Source: Trichostrongylus colubriformis
Taxonomy: Eukaryota; Nematoda; Chromadorea; Rhabditida; Trichostrongylidae
Assembly: GCA_963978905.1 (NCBI GenBank)
Contig: OZ022258.1
Coordinates: 31,004,716-31,068,715 of the forward strand
Reading direction: 5' to 3'
Length of the DNA: 64,000 nt
How positions within the stretch are numbered: position 1 is the stretch's first letter; every line of letters begins with the position of its first letter. The notes below the pieces were generated by a model, which was not told the DNA's origin, searched no databases, and worked only from the letters and a program-made list of their open reading frames with translations. A program made the translations under genes and the position numbers. Shown here piece by piece: positions 42,801 through 48,475 of this stretch.

Positions 42801-43392
42801 TCTTGTCGAATCAAACCCTGACCGCCCGCGTGGCAGGCCTACTGCTGAACCGCTGATGCTCCGTATCCCTTTATGATCACCTGTCCCTATCGTGTAGGCG
42901 GCCCTTATGTAGGGTTGAAAGGAATGTTTAAAGTTGTACACTTCACCTCATTCTTATTCGCTCGGCTGATAGCTGCTGAAGTCCAGTGGTTCCCAATACA
43001 TAGAATACAGAGGACAAGCAAAATTGATATGGGTATTCAATCAATCTTAATAAATGAGTTAGCAAAGCTAAGTCCATCCAAATAAATGAGTTAGTAGTAA
43101 TATTGAGCAAGCAACGAACAAGACCATAATTGCCTTTGCGACAATCACAGTGAGCAGGAACAATGTGAATTACCCACATTAATTGGATGAAAGTTAGCTG
43201 AAACTATGGTGATCATTCTCTCACCCGTTGGGGTTGAGCAGTCGCATGGCACCATAAAGTTTTATGCGCTTAACGTCGGAATGAGTTTTTCAGAACTTCT
43301 CCAGCTGGAGCATGTGCAGAACAATGGCAGCAAAACTTTTCCAGAGCAGATTTTGAGGGAACCACGGTCCAGGGTGGAGCGGCGAAAATTTG
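18641..43392 (+). CDS. ENPP-like ectonucleotide pyrophosphatase/phosphodiesterase gene, 11 exons seen, predicted pseudoenzyme
   Basis: Exons: 18641-18857, 18916-19033, 19171-19249, 20944-20990, 21054-21132, 21798-21862, 25353-25461, 29666-29770, 34740-34870, 34920-35074, 43294-43392 (1,204 nt, about 401 codons). Reading phase is continuous at every junction except exon 8 to 9 (phase 1 to 0), so at least one exon there is unseen; a first exon with the start codon and possibly later exons are also missing. The chain follows the ENPP domain in order: transmembrane anchor, PLVIISLNGF, FTNSMAIVTGLYPGS, EPIWSAYKRQTG, a GH motif, GCVNIAIVSDQG, PTRWHYSG, MHAIFYAQGP, VQNNGS. Known ENPPs are type II membrane or secreted enzymes hydrolysing nucleotide or phospholipid phosphodiesters with two zinc ions. 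Here most ligands are changed (see findings). Introns are filled with transposons. The gene may be expressed or a decaying pseudogene; no in-exon stop is seen. Confidence 0.8.
18916..19033 (+). CDS. ENPP-like exon 2 (SLDGF-motif region)
   Basis: The acceptor is TTAGATTTCAG and the donor CTCAG/GTGAAC. The exon encodes YEVPHYPLVIISLNGFARHL and continues through an IAKCGV element. The family motif is S.DGF with a zinc-binding Asp; this protein has Asn. It joins exon 1 in frame across a split GAG codon. Confidence 0.85.
19171..19249 (+). CDS. ENPP-like exon 3 (VTGLYP region)
   Basis: The acceptor is CTTTCTTCAG and the donor CACAAG/GTAAAT. The exon encodes LYPCFAAENFTNSMAIVTGL then YPGSQ. It aligns with the family block YP.FPTKTFPNHY.IVTGLYPESHG. 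The nucleophile Thr of K-T-F-P-N-H-Y corresponds to Asn here. Confidence 0.85.
19695..20128. mobile_element. TTAA-flanked MITE, subfamily E, copy 2 (intron 3)
   Basis: The left end is TTTG/AGGCACAGTTCACGATA; the right end is TTATCGTAAACTGTGCCT. The interior is the reverse complement of the copy at 4415-4846, and the lengths match (434 and 432 bp). It lies wholly in intron 3 of the ENPP-like gene. Confidence 0.75.
20129..20943. other. Rest of intron 3
   Basis: The interval holds short ORFs on both strands (for example 20284-20571 -, 20681-20965 +) without recognised motifs. It may contain an unseen ENPP exon, because the family usually has more residues between VTGLYP and EPIW than are found here. 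Confidence 0.3.
20944..20990 (+). CDS. ENPP-like exon 4
   Basis: This 47-nt exon lies between GAAAATTTCAG and a /GTATTTTT donor. It encodes SYQLRDDPDSLQVEP, and its last two residues begin the EPIW motif completed by exon 5. Both phases fit exons 3 and 5. The segment before EPIW is shorter than usual. Confidence 0.65.
21054..21132 (+). CDS. ENPP-like exon 5 (EPIW...WPG region)
   Basis: The acceptor is ACTTTTCTAG and the donor ATCG/GTAGGT. The exon encodes IWSAYKRQTGGRAAVHSWPM then GHHVDI. It matches the family block (G/E)EPIW.TA.KQG...A...WPG. It joins exon 4 in phase 0. Confidence 0.8.
21798..21862 (+). CDS. ENPP-like exon 6 (GH metal motif region)
   Basis: The acceptor is ATTTTTACAG and the donor GATCAG/GTTGGG. 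The exon encodes PIDYFESSNGHTRSLKEQLD then Q. It corresponds to the EPD..GH zinc motif: the His is kept, but the aligned Asp is not at its usual spacing. Phases fit exons 5 and 7, although roughly 50 residues usually found between these blocks are absent, so an exon may be unseen or deleted. Confidence 0.65.
21863..22465. other. Start of intron 6
   Basis: No supported feature. A - strand frame (21905-22114) is open but unrecognised, and it loosely resembles part of 20284-20571. Confidence 0.25.
22466..23440. mobile_element. Fold-back element interrupted by a 507-bp MITE
   Basis: The outer arms are inverted repeats (GGTTGCGCTCCC ... GTGCACGGAAACTGAG at the left; CTCAGTTTCGTGCAC ... GGGAGCGGAACC at the right). 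The homology continues inward (GGTGTAGTTG and CTAATAAG at the left; CTTATTAGGCAACTACACC at the right). The right arm is split at a TA by the MITE at 22877-23383. Removing that MITE leaves a fold-back unit of about 470 bp. Confidence 0.65.
22877..23383. mobile_element. 507-bp Tc1-type MITE, family T, copy 1
   Basis: The ends read CAGTAGCGCTCACAAGTCTT and AAGACTTTTGAGCGCTACTG, flanked by TA on both sides. It is highly similar throughout, and identical in length, to 31869-32375. It has no coding capacity. TA target and CAGT ends indicate mobilisation by a Tc1/mariner-type transposase. Confidence 0.88.
23441..24787. other. Intron 6, unassigned
   Basis: About 1.3 kb without a convincing exon or terminal repeat pair. 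Short frames at 24371-24706 and 24604-24861 have no recognisable motifs. Confidence 0.3.
24788..25244. mobile_element. TTAA-flanked MITE, subfamily B, copy 1
   Basis: TTAA flanks both ends (24784-24787 and 25245-25248). The termini are AGGAACCGGAAGGGG and CCCCTTCTGGTGTCT, imperfect inverted repeats. The whole length matches 26090-26547 in the same orientation. It is non-coding. Confidence 0.85.
25353..25461 (+). CDS. ENPP-like exon 7 (SDHG-motif region)
   Basis: The exon encodes VINVVNQFDQTLDAFFSYLL followed by NDILGCVNIAIVSDQ, ending at ATCAAG/GTGATA. It matches the family block with VN..D..L..F...L...ILGCVNI..VSDHGM. The second metal-binding residue of S-D-H-G is Gln here. The acceptor (TTGTTTAAG) is weaker than the others. 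Phase fits exons 6 and 8. Confidence 0.85.
25462..26089. other. Start of intron 7
   Basis: Two possible but unsupported exon-like pieces lie near 25497-25610 and 25881-25955. Neither matches the ENPP family nor fits the phase of exons 7 and 8. Confidence 0.25.
26090..26547. mobile_element. TTAA-flanked MITE, subfamily B, copy 2
   Basis: TTAA occurs on both sides (26086-26089 and 26548-26551), with the same termini as copy 1. The lengths are 458 and 457 bp. It lies in the same intron-rich block, about 0.85 kb downstream in the same orientation. Confidence 0.85.
26552..26925. repeat. Probable truncated Tc1-type MITE (right end only)
   Basis: The right end, GGCCATAGACTTTCGAGAGA followed by TACTGTA, resembles the terminal repeat of the 507-bp family T (...GAAGACTTTTGAGCGCTACTGTA). 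I find no left partner, so the element is truncated or only distantly related. Confidence 0.35.
27191..27460 (-). repeat. 3' LTR of the non-autonomous element
   Basis: 270 bp, the 3' copy in element orient­ation. Its AATAAA is mutated relative to the other LTR (TCTATCG against TTTATTG on the + strand). I see no good polypurine tract next to it. Confidence 0.85.
27461..27788. other. 3' non-coding part of the non-autonomous LTR element
   Basis: The stretch lies between the gag-like ORF and the 3' LTR, with no ORF or motif. A purine run (GACAAAAGGGGGATGAGAG) occurs on the + strand, the wrong strand for a polypurine tract in the assigned orientation. Confidence 0.4.
27789..28940 (-). CDS. Gag-like ORF region of the non-autonomous LTR element, frame-broken at its start
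   Basis: The longest open frame is 28799-27789, which starts at a GTG directly after a stop. Its first 50 or so residues look like an out-of-frame reading, because the neighbouring - frame upstream (about 28910-28640) is also open and gives a heptad-rich, coiled-coil-like segment (HLSRIKSAKEELENRANRLE). That suggests one longer ORF, starting near an ATG at about 28939 and broken by two small indels (an A run near 28905-28912 and a site near 28640). The main frame continues with charged helix, then a Ser/Pro/Lys-rich, probably disordered tail. I see no zinc knuckle and no enzyme motif. Position after the primer-binding site suggests Gag. I do not recognise the family. Confidence 0.5.
29056..29073 (-). 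promoter_or_regulatory. Primer-binding site complementary to tRNA-Gly
   Basis: The + strand reads TTCCCGGCCGATGCACCA, which is the T-stem/acceptor 3' end of a eukaryotic tRNA-Gly(GCC) including CCA. It lies 4 nt from the LTR, so the element's RNA would carry its complement, starting TGG. This fixes the orientation as -. Confidence 0.85.
29078..29347 (-). repeat. 5' LTR of the non-autonomous element
   Basis: 270 bp, adjoining the primer-binding site. It contains CTATATAG and an intact AATAAA on the - strand, then the terminal CTACACA. Confidence 0.85.
29666..29770 (+). CDS. ENPP-like exon 8
   Basis: The acceptor is CTCCGATAACAG and the donor AGTCCG/GTAAGT (a consensus donor). With the split Gly codon from exon 7 it continues SDQG into FAKTINRFDVDSTADLDGAS then LEVGQVTKIFSNES. 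This is the position of the variable strand after SDHGM in the family. The support is phase, splice sites and position rather than strong motif identity. It ends in phase 1, whereas exon 9 starts in phase 0. Confidence 0.6.
29771..30299. other. Intron 8, unassigned
   Basis: A + frame at 29949-30180 is open and preceded by ACTAATCAG, but it does not fit the phase after exon 8. Its TRYH motif is better matched by PTRWHYSG in exon 9. No other feature is supported. Confidence 0.3.
30300..33665 (-). mobile_element. RTE-type LINE, decayed, split by a MITE (intron 8)
   Basis: Read on the - strand: an APE-type endonuclease part (33480-32960; ALGDLNGHIG motif), a basic linker (about 32960-32380), the 507-bp MITE at 31869-32375, RT (31860-31090; GKSCGPDDIAA, KKAFDRVPHDLIW and ADD motifs), then the RTE C-terminal region (30801-30463; ETKMLRWMSGLTRLDR...). 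Many frame changes and stops separate the pieces, so it is dead. Boundaries are approximate, and I find no target duplication. The resemblance to hookworm RTE elements is from recall. Confidence 0.88.
31869..32375. mobile_element. 507-bp Tc1-type MITE, family T, copy 2
   Basis: TA flanks both ends. The termini are CAGTAGCGCTCAAAAGTCTT and AAGACTTTTGAGCGCTACTG, a better-preserved inverted pair than in copy 1. It has the same length as copy 1 and splits the RTE element, so it inserted after that LINE. Confidence 0.9.
33733..33800 (-). repeat. Extra RTE 3'-end fragment next to the LINE 5' end
   Basis: About 60 bp here (GCGCCAAGCCTGTTGCCGTT on the - strand) match the 3' end of the RTE at 30300-30360 (GCGCCAAGCCTGATGCCTTT) in the same orientation. 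It lies just upstream of the LINE's 5' end, so it is a separate 3' remnant or a head-to-tail neighbour. Confidence 0.5.
33971..34438. mobile_element. TTAA-flanked MITE, subfamily A, copy 2
   Basis: The left end is TTAA/AGGCACATCCCAGGATT. The right end is GGAATGTGCCT/TTGA. It aligns with 57186-57654 (opposite orientation) and with 8438-8938. It lies in the intron upstream of exon 9. Confidence 0.8.
34740..34870 (+). CDS. ENPP-like exon 9 (PTRWHY region)
   Basis: The exon is bounded by TCTCCGACAG and a /GTGGGT donor. It encodes DVMRIFTPLSAPTRWHYSGL then QDAADLLLVPQSGTEL, matching the family block MRVF.....PTR.HY...RIGD.....PG. The next intron is 49 bp (GTGGGT...TTTTCAG), and the split Arg codon joins exon 10 in frame. 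The start could instead be at 34754. Confidence 0.88.
34920..35074 (+). CDS. ENPP-like exon 10 (last metal-site region)
   Basis: The acceptor is GAGTTTTCAG and the donor GGACTG/GTGAGA. The exon encodes AVVLGSDYQDQQMHAIFYAQ, then GPSMRSSVTVPSFQNIELMN. It matches the family block HG.DN...M.A.F...GP.F......PPF.N.E.Y.L. The His of the family's HG.DN motif falls on Leu. Confidence 0.9.
35440..36117 (-). pseudogene. Retroelement gag N-terminal part (Pao/BEL-like), left arm
   Basis: The - strand reading starts at an ATG at 36117 (MDAQMATTKGLLTRYGDKLE) and continues through LSVEGLQKLHALRVMTHGG. It is then carried by neighbouring frames to 35452, giving three open pieces joined by frameshifts. The same sequence recurs inverted at 42190-42810. 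It resembles nematode Pao/BEL gag only in general character. No pol follows. Confidence 0.55.
36190..36770 (-). repeat. LTR-like segment of the Pao-like cluster, left arm
   Basis: This non-coding block lies between a gag 3' part (36833-38207) and a gag 5' part (36117-35440), both on the - strand, as an LTR would. It contains two copies of the word CAATC(G/A)ATCCAAATAA. It recurs inverted at 38250-38374 plus 41501-42130, and in part at 42870-43150. TG/CA ends are not certain. Confidence 0.5.
36833..38207 (-). pseudogene. Retroelement gag C-terminal part with zinc-knuckle region
   Basis: Open - strand pieces 38207-37868, 37867-37424 and 37423-36833 follow one another. The middle one is a charged, coiled-coil-like stretch (KEIRQYITVAEGDLRLNRRE). 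The last has GVTNLRRENYVMQTAFVKYP and Cys/His clusters (DCAFYGAMVLHYSDSC; GRCFRCLKFS..GC; HHKALC-like SNHKALC) typical of gag nucleocapsid regions. Stops separate the pieces. No RT or integrase is found next to them. Confidence 0.6.
38396..39858 (-). pseudogene. RTE LINE ORF continued: reverse transcriptase and C-terminal domain, frame-broken
   Basis: RT block 39858-38920 has LDLEKVFDRLPRPVIWNWLR, SVGVYQGSALNPF and ILYADDIALIAD. After a shift near 38930-39000 the C-terminal block (MLYGSECWPITK, RWYGHVLR, RPRGAPKKRWRDV) ends at the stop at 38396. The shifts mean no complete product can be made. Confidence 0.85.
39819..41318 (-). CDS. RTE LINE ORF, endonuclease and start of RT (499 codons)
   Basis: APE-type endonuclease: N of TLNVGSL, E of QETRW, GDLNGHVG, the D of TEVDYILIR and H of QHRPLL are all present. 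A linker leads to GEVCQALGK, where the frame breaks; the RT continues in another frame (MKNGKAADPDG at about 39825). About eight residues normally found before DSLKDC (NGVG-type motif) are missing. Confidence 0.85.
   Translation of the reverse strand: MFKSCQRKNVNARTSPGSDAQNPRPSSVVSMRGLPRGERPRLKKLVRIGTLNVGSLTGKSREIADLMSRRNIQILCIQETRWIGAKAREIGEGVKLFYNSSTVVDSLKDCVCAVTRINGRIMAVRLDTKEGYWTIVSVYAPQAGCPEHEKDEFYLSLDDAIRSVPEGDYLTVAGDLNGHVGRDRRGLERVYGGKGLGVRNTEGERILDLATAYDLAVCSTYFANRQSQKVTYSSGGRQTEVDYILIRSALKTVRDIKVLPGEELTTQHRPLLADIAIDLPKKTRLKTERRIRGWKLHKLERDDLKRRILDIGLPDPDGPTQETWNRAAEIILKCAKETLGETRGGFKGDKAAWFWNEEVQRVVKQKKEAYKRWQKTKNPEHLDTYKRCKRLAKAAVAKAKYTEMDALYERLDGKEAEKFVFRLAKARHRATQDIGVVKAVKSSEGAILRKPAEVKRRWREYFDGLLNEEFPRKESQQKEATAGPILPWTAGEVCQALGK
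41421..41496 (-). other. tRNA-like sequence at the 5' end of the RTE LINE
   Basis: On the - strand, within 4 nt of the target duplication, the LINE begins GGCAGGGATAGCCGAGTGG and later has GGGTTCGATCCCCG. These fit pol III A-box (TAGCCGAGTGG, 41478-41488) and B-box (GGTTCGATCC, 41428-41437) consensus. An anticodon-like stem (GTGTAG/CTGCAC) lies between. The acceptor stem does not close, so it is a tRNA-derived 5' leader rather than a working tRNA gene. Confidence 0.65.
42870..43150 (-). repeat. Third partial copy of the LTR-like segment
   Basis: The stretch matches 36530-36820 in the same orientation (CCCTTATGTAGGGTTG; ACATAGAATACAGAGGACAAG; GCGAACAAGACCA-like GCAACGAACAAGACCA; GCCTTTGCGACAATC). 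It abuts the + oriented gag block, so the cluster contains a further inversion near 42,840. Confidence 0.6.
43294..43392 (+). CDS. ENPP-like exon 11 (C-terminal part of the phosphodiesterase domain)
   Basis: The acceptor is GAGTTTTTCAG and the donor AAATTTG/GTATCA. Joined to exon 10 through a split Glu codon it gives ELLQLEHVQNNGSKTFPEQI then LREPRSR. It matches the family block (D)LL.L...PNNGT.G.L...L. The 8.2-kb intron before it contains the whole gag/LTR/RTE cluster. A further open segment (43425-43512, TKVVSFLENVHSLMRNRSLT, then /GTACAA) may be an additional exon, but only 32 bp separate it, shorter than a normal intron. Confidence 0.8.
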
Positions 43393-43512
43393 GTATCAGG
43401 TATGAAGTCGATGAGTGCTTTCAGTTACAAAAGTAGTGTCGTTTTTAGAGAATGTCCATTCACTAATGAGGAATCGGTCATTGACTGTGGTGGTTGCTCC
43501 ATGCTTCAGCGG

Positions 43513-43901
43513 GTACAAGTTTCTTTTGTATATTCTGGATGACCCACTTCATTACAATCATATGCGACACAGACGATCCTTATTCAATGCATGCCAAACT
43601 CTGAAATACTAATATCTATTCACTACCTCATGAGTTGACACGGAATGTTATTAGTGTATGCATAATCGATCACGACTCGCAAGGAGTTCGTTCCTCAAAG
43701 CTGTGAAAGATATCGAGGCAGGAGGGAGTCAGATCTGATTTATCAGCAGAACTCGCCACATAGTTTCTTAATGTAACAAGGAACTGGCTACCCTACGGAA
43801 ATTGATGCTTAGTAGAAAAAACTGATCAGTTACGAAGGAGATGAGCCTAGCTTATTTTACCTACCGGAATGACTCAAGACTCACCAGGAATATGGACAGT
43901 T
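43513..43901. other. Unassigned sequence downstream of the ENPP-like exons
   Basis: An open + frame continues from the possible extra exon to about 43612. After that I see nothing up to the mariner element. Confidence 0.3.
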
Positions 43902-45647
43902 TTAGGTCCGAAAAATTATCGCTATTTCATCACTGTATTGCTCGCTGTATTGCTGTTACTATTTATTGAACATTCCTTGCTGAATGAAAACTCACTCTCT
44001 CTTGCATAGTATATTCTAAAGAGAATTTTCGCACTATCTGGTGGTACAGTTGCTGTTTCACCATTGCTTGACAAACGACCCTATCCCAAGAATTTTCAAA
44101 GCACGTCAAAAAAGCACGCAGTCGAAACAGCTAGACAAGTTAAAGGCAGCGTATGGGGAAATTCGGCAGAAAAGTAAAAGAAGTAGTGGATATGAAACTC
44201 GAGATGCCCAGTTACAGGACAGTGAAGAAAAAACGGATGGAAATGGTCAAAGACCTGAGAAATAGATCCCTTCCCCACCGTTGACTTCCGACGTGGAGCC
44301 TTCCCGTGAAGAGGCGGTAGTCCGAACAAGTTTTCCATTGACGTGTTGCCATGTCCTAAACACGAAGGGATGTTTGGAAATGAGGAAGCATTCTTTTTCT
44401 GGAGTGCGCTTCAAGCCAAAACTGAGAAAGCGAGCCACGATACCCCACCCCAGCCAATCAGTCGCTAGGGGGCGAACCGAGCTAAGTAAGGCGGCTGGAG
44501 CTGAAAAGGCCGCCTTTGCCACGGCGTGATTCGCGCTTTTTGCGGGGGATTTCGCCGCAAATAGGCTTTCCAGACCCGTAGTTTTCGAGTGAATGACTTT
44601 TCGTAGGGATTCCTTATTACCCACATTACCCCTAACGCTGTCTTTAGCGAGGTGTGGGGACCCAGCAGTGTTGGAGAATACACCGTGCGACAATGGATCA
44701 ACAAAGTCCGTTTTGAAGATTCCAGCCTTGAAGATAAATCTCGTAGCGGTCGACCTAAGGCAATACCTGGCGAGTGAAGGCGTTTGTGGAGGCTGACCCA
44801 TCCCAAACAGTTCGAAAGATTGCAGAAAAGCTAAGCGTTGGCAAATCCACTATTCCGGATGGTATGAAACGCATTGGGAAAGTGAAAAAACTTGACAAGT
44901 GGGTGCCCCACAATTTGAGTGGCAGGCATAAATGGCACGCCTCGAGGTTTCTTCTACACTGCTTTTGCGCAACAGAAACGACCGCTTTCTGAACAGAATT
45001 GCTACCTGTGATGAAAAGTAGATCATGTATGATAACAGGAGACGTTTCGGACAGTGGTCGGATGCCGACACCACCGAGGCAATTTGCAAAGCTGGATCCT
45101 CACGAAAAAAAAGATCATTGTCACAGTGCAGTGGTCATCGGCCGGTGTGATCCACTATAACTTTTGTCACCACGCCAAACATCACAGCGGAATTCTACAG
45201 CCAAGAATTCGATGAAACGTACCGAAGATTGCTTCAGCTGCAGCCAAGACTTGAGACAGAAAGGATCCGATTCCTTTGCATGACAACGCCCGCTCACACA
45301 TTTCACAAACCACAATCCATAAATTGAACGAATTGGGGGTTGAAGTTCTACCTCTCTCGCCATATTCTCCAGACCTTTTAGCAACCGACTTTCACCTTTT
45401 CAAATATTTTCAAAACATCTTTGCTGGAAAATACTTCGTCATTCAGGACCATGCAAAAAAGCCCTCGTGGAATTCTTGCATTCTCGACCACCCAGTTTTT
45501 CCTTTGTTGGGATCGGCTGGTGTCACATTGGCAAATGTGTGCTGATTCTAACGGTGGTTGTTTCGATTAAATCCGATGCGTCTTAAAAAAGTTATGGGCG
45601 TTTGAAATAGAACACTCGAAACGCTGGGAACTTTCCGGACAATCTAA
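43902..45647 (+). mobile_element. Decayed mariner transposon with a nested MITE
   Basis: The left end TTAGGTCCGAAAAATTATCGC-type terminus (TTAGG--TCCGAAAA) and right end GAACTTTCCGGACAATCTAA form an imperfect inverted pair; TA follows the right end. Without the 500-bp insert it is about 1.24 kb, matching the copy at 5474-6722. Transposase pieces: VKAFVEADPSQTVRKIAEKL-like near 44776-44840, GKSTIPDGMKRIGK near 44841, and HDNARSHISQTTIHKLNELG then SPYSPDLLATDFHLF near 45278-45400. Frameshifts and stops make it inactive. Confidence 0.88.
44144..44643. mobile_element. TTAA-flanked MITE, subfamily C, copy 1, nested in the mariner
   Basis: TTAA (44140-44143) precedes AGGCAGC at the left; the right end is CGCTGTCT followed by TTAG. 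The interior is the reverse complement of 46467-47012 (shared GGATGGAAATGG, GGGGGATTTCGCC, AACACGAAGGGATGTTTGGA-like words). It interrupts the mariner transposase after its start. Confidence 0.85.
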
Positions 45648-46466
45648 TAAATCGTAAGAAGCACCGAGAGCTCCCGAGTGCGCGATCCGCTTGCTGATGG
45701 AAACTCCATAGATGGAAGCCACCACTCCCTCTATTCAAAACAAATAATGAAGTGTCCCAAAAGTTATGGAGAATAGAGGGAGGAAAATCGATTGGTCCAA
45801 TGGCGTTATGATACAGGCATGTAAGAGAATGAGAAAGCAGAAAGGGCAGCGCTGCTGTTCCTTAACAATTGATGTCGGAGGGGAACTCTGTCTTAAAGTT
45901 ATCAAAGACTGGTGCTTACATCTTTAAATAGAAGATTGACGTGAAGATTTCTTTATCGACAGTGTGACCAAGTTGACAGAACTCACATTAAAGCCTTACT
46001 TATTCAGCTGACTGAATATTGAAGAGAACTGTCTCGTTCCCCAAGGAGGTCAGCGAAAAATAACATTTTTCTCGTTAGGGATGCGGCATGTAGTCAGACG
46101 TTTTATAATATATCTCCCATAGGGAATATGTACGACCGGGTAGAGTAACCATGAGTATACCGCAGCAAGTGAAAATCAAGTCAGCATCTCGGTTGGAGCA
46201 CTGGGATAAGCTCTACGTTCCTCTCCCTTCTCTTTCCAGATGGTATGATCTCATTGCATGACAGCTTTGGAACCTCCACTCAAATTGTTGTTATAGCAGA
46301 AGAGATTAAAGGCTGATAAATAGAGTTGGCAGGAAATGAGCATGCAAATCGACCTCAGTCGAAGAAAAATGGAAGATTTTTGAGTCACTGAGCCAGTCGT
46401 CGACCATCAATGGGAAAGGTGTCAAAAGCAAACAGATTCGAATGACTGGCATGAGAGGTTCCTTAA
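45648..46466. other. Unassigned sequence between mariner and MITE
   Basis: A short + frame near 46151-46260 (MSIPQQVKIKSASRLEHWDK...) is coding-like in composition but unrecognised. Nothing else is supported. Confidence 0.25.
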
Positions 46467-47012
46467 AGACAGTGTTAGGGAAAATGTGGGTGATAAGGAA
46501 TCCCAAAAGGAGTCATTGAGTGAAAAACTACTGGTCTGAAAGGCCTATGCATGGCGAAATCCCCCGCGGAAGGCGCCTCCTTGAGCTGTGGGGGAGGCGG
46601 CCTCGTCGGGGCAAGCCGCCTTGATTTAGGGCAGCCCGCCTCCAGGCGACGTGATTAGTGGTTGGTCACGGTGAGGCTGGTCAAGGAAATCGGCAGGATT
46701 GAAAGTATTGCAGCGCGCTTTTTCACTTTCAGCTTGAAGCTCACCACATGAAAATATGTAGATGCTGTCGCATTTCCGAACATCCCTTCATGTTTACGTC
46801 TTGGTAATGCCAATGGAAACCTATGCGGACTACCCGCCTCTTGACGGAAAGGTCGCCCGCGCCTAGTACCAACGGTGGGAAGGGGTCCTATTTCTCGGGT
46901 TAAAACGGATGGCCATTTCCATCCGTTTTTCTCCACTGTCTTGTTACTAAGAATCTCGGCTTTCATATTCACCTTCTTTCATTTTTCGTCCGAATTTCCC
47001 TTAAAGCTGCCT
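46467..47012. mobile_element. TTAA-flanked MITE, subfamily C, copy 2
   Basis: TTAA flanks both ends (46463-46466 and 47013-47016). The termini are AGACAGTG and AAGCTGCCT. The interior includes a GC-rich block (about 46560-46640) and a short palindrome (AACGGATGGCCATTTCCATCCGTT, split here as AACGGATGG and CCATCCGTT, about 46904-46927). It is the best-bounded member of this subfamily. Confidence 0.85.
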
Positions 47013-48475
47013 TTAAAACGGAATATGGCACTCGCTTTGCTCGAAATCTGCCAGCGCTGCGATGAGGACATCAGAATGTCAATGACCAGATGAGTTCAGT
47101 GGAATGTTGTGATGTGCCTTCGATTCATCTAAAACTTTACTTCAAACGTGGCTTGACCTTTGCAGTAGTGATGCCACACTCGCTTGAGATCCACCATAGA
47201 ATGGGTTCGACCATTAGATTCCTTCAGAGCTTACAATTGTTGTCGTTGGACCAATCGTGCTATTCATGCGTAAAAACAAATTAATCTCCCTAGTAAGCAA
47301 AACTGATGGTTCCGTTGGTAGGGTGAAAGAAAAGTTTGGGAAAGGACCGTTGGTTTTGTAGGCTAATCCTTTGATTCTTTTGCTACTCAAAGACATTGAA
47401 GGAATTACAAAGAGGAAAAACTGACCAGTTCATGGAAGATACGGAACTGGCTGGCAAATTTTTTGACTCCTTGAAAGCAGTGGTAGCTAAGCATAGATCT
47501 GTACTTTTTGAGCACCTTTTTGAGCTGAAGCTACAAGGATTCAGGGCCGAAGAAGTTTGTGCTACGCTTGAGTATCGACGAGATTAATATATGGTCTGCT
47601 TATAAGCCTGTTTCCGCCTTTCACTTCTACGCCAGGAAATACGCTATCCAGAAGCCAAACTCGTACTGTGAGCGTCATCTCGCACAGCTCTCTCTTGCCA
47701 TACAGACGCCATGTTGCAAAAGCCACGTCCAATGGTTGCTGTGGTGGTGGTTTCTTGGATGCGACTATCCTGTAGGCGACTTACAGCAGTTATGGATCAC
47801 CAACGCAAAGTAATGAGTGTGCAACCTGAATCCTTACGGTGGTCGGCGGTAAGATATCATGTCTCGCTCGACGAGGTGGTTAGGCTAATCTGATCACCGT
47901 GAGCTGCCTATTTAATGTATCAAGGGCAAGGGCAATCGATACGGCGAGTCGTACGGGGGCGCCGCGAGTGAAATGCCGCGAAGCGGAGATTCGACCTCGT
48001 GGACCCCACCCTGAGCGTTCGACCACCCTCTCCTCTCTATGCCGCATATAACCGTCCCTTGCCACTCGTGACCCCCAACGACTGCAAATTCTTTGTGTTG
48101 CGTTCATTTCGTTCACCTCAACGATGAGCTCTGTGAACTAAGGAAGATCTTTTGACGCACACTCTTTTAAGAGCAGACCGAGTTCGGCTACTGAGTACTA
48201 CAGTGACTTAAGACGCTTGTGCTGAGCTTCCTAGATTGTTATGATATTTATTCGGCTAACGCTTTGGCAAATCGCCTTCTTGAGAGCCTGTAAAGGCGAA
48301 AATAGATATCAAAGATACAACACGTCGGACACTTCTTTTAATTTACAAAAGTGAATTAAGGGTGAATCGATCCTTAAAAAGATAGTGAAACTCGCTGACT
48401 TTATGAAAATGTGGAGCTGTAGTTTGGCACCTTGGCAGGATTTTTGGTGGTGTTCATATATGTGCCCCAAAGCCC
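47013..48475. other. Stretch with possible host exons and a GC-rich island
   Basis: Exon-like + strand segments: 47228-47292 (acceptor GATTCCTTCAG, donor CCCTA/GTAAGC, encoding LTIVVVGPIVLFMRKNKLIS) and 47388-47587 (KTDQFMEDTELAGKFFDSLK then AVVAKHRSVLFEHLF, ending at a TAA). I do not recognise the protein. A GC-rich island at 47930-48110 resembles 17635-17900 only loosely. Confidence 0.3.

Larger units (their letters stand above)
38245..42810 (+). repeat. Right arm of the inverted gag/LTR cluster, carrying an inserted RTE
   Basis: 38250-38374 and 41501-42130 are the reverse complement of the gag-end/LTR-like block at 36190-36870. 42190-42810 is the reverse complement of the gag N-terminal block at 35440-36117 (here + strand, MDAQIATIKRLLTRYGN, quickly broken). 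Between 38374 and 41501 sits a complete RTE LINE. Together with the left arm this forms an inverted repeat with arms of about 1.4 kb. Confidence 0.75.
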
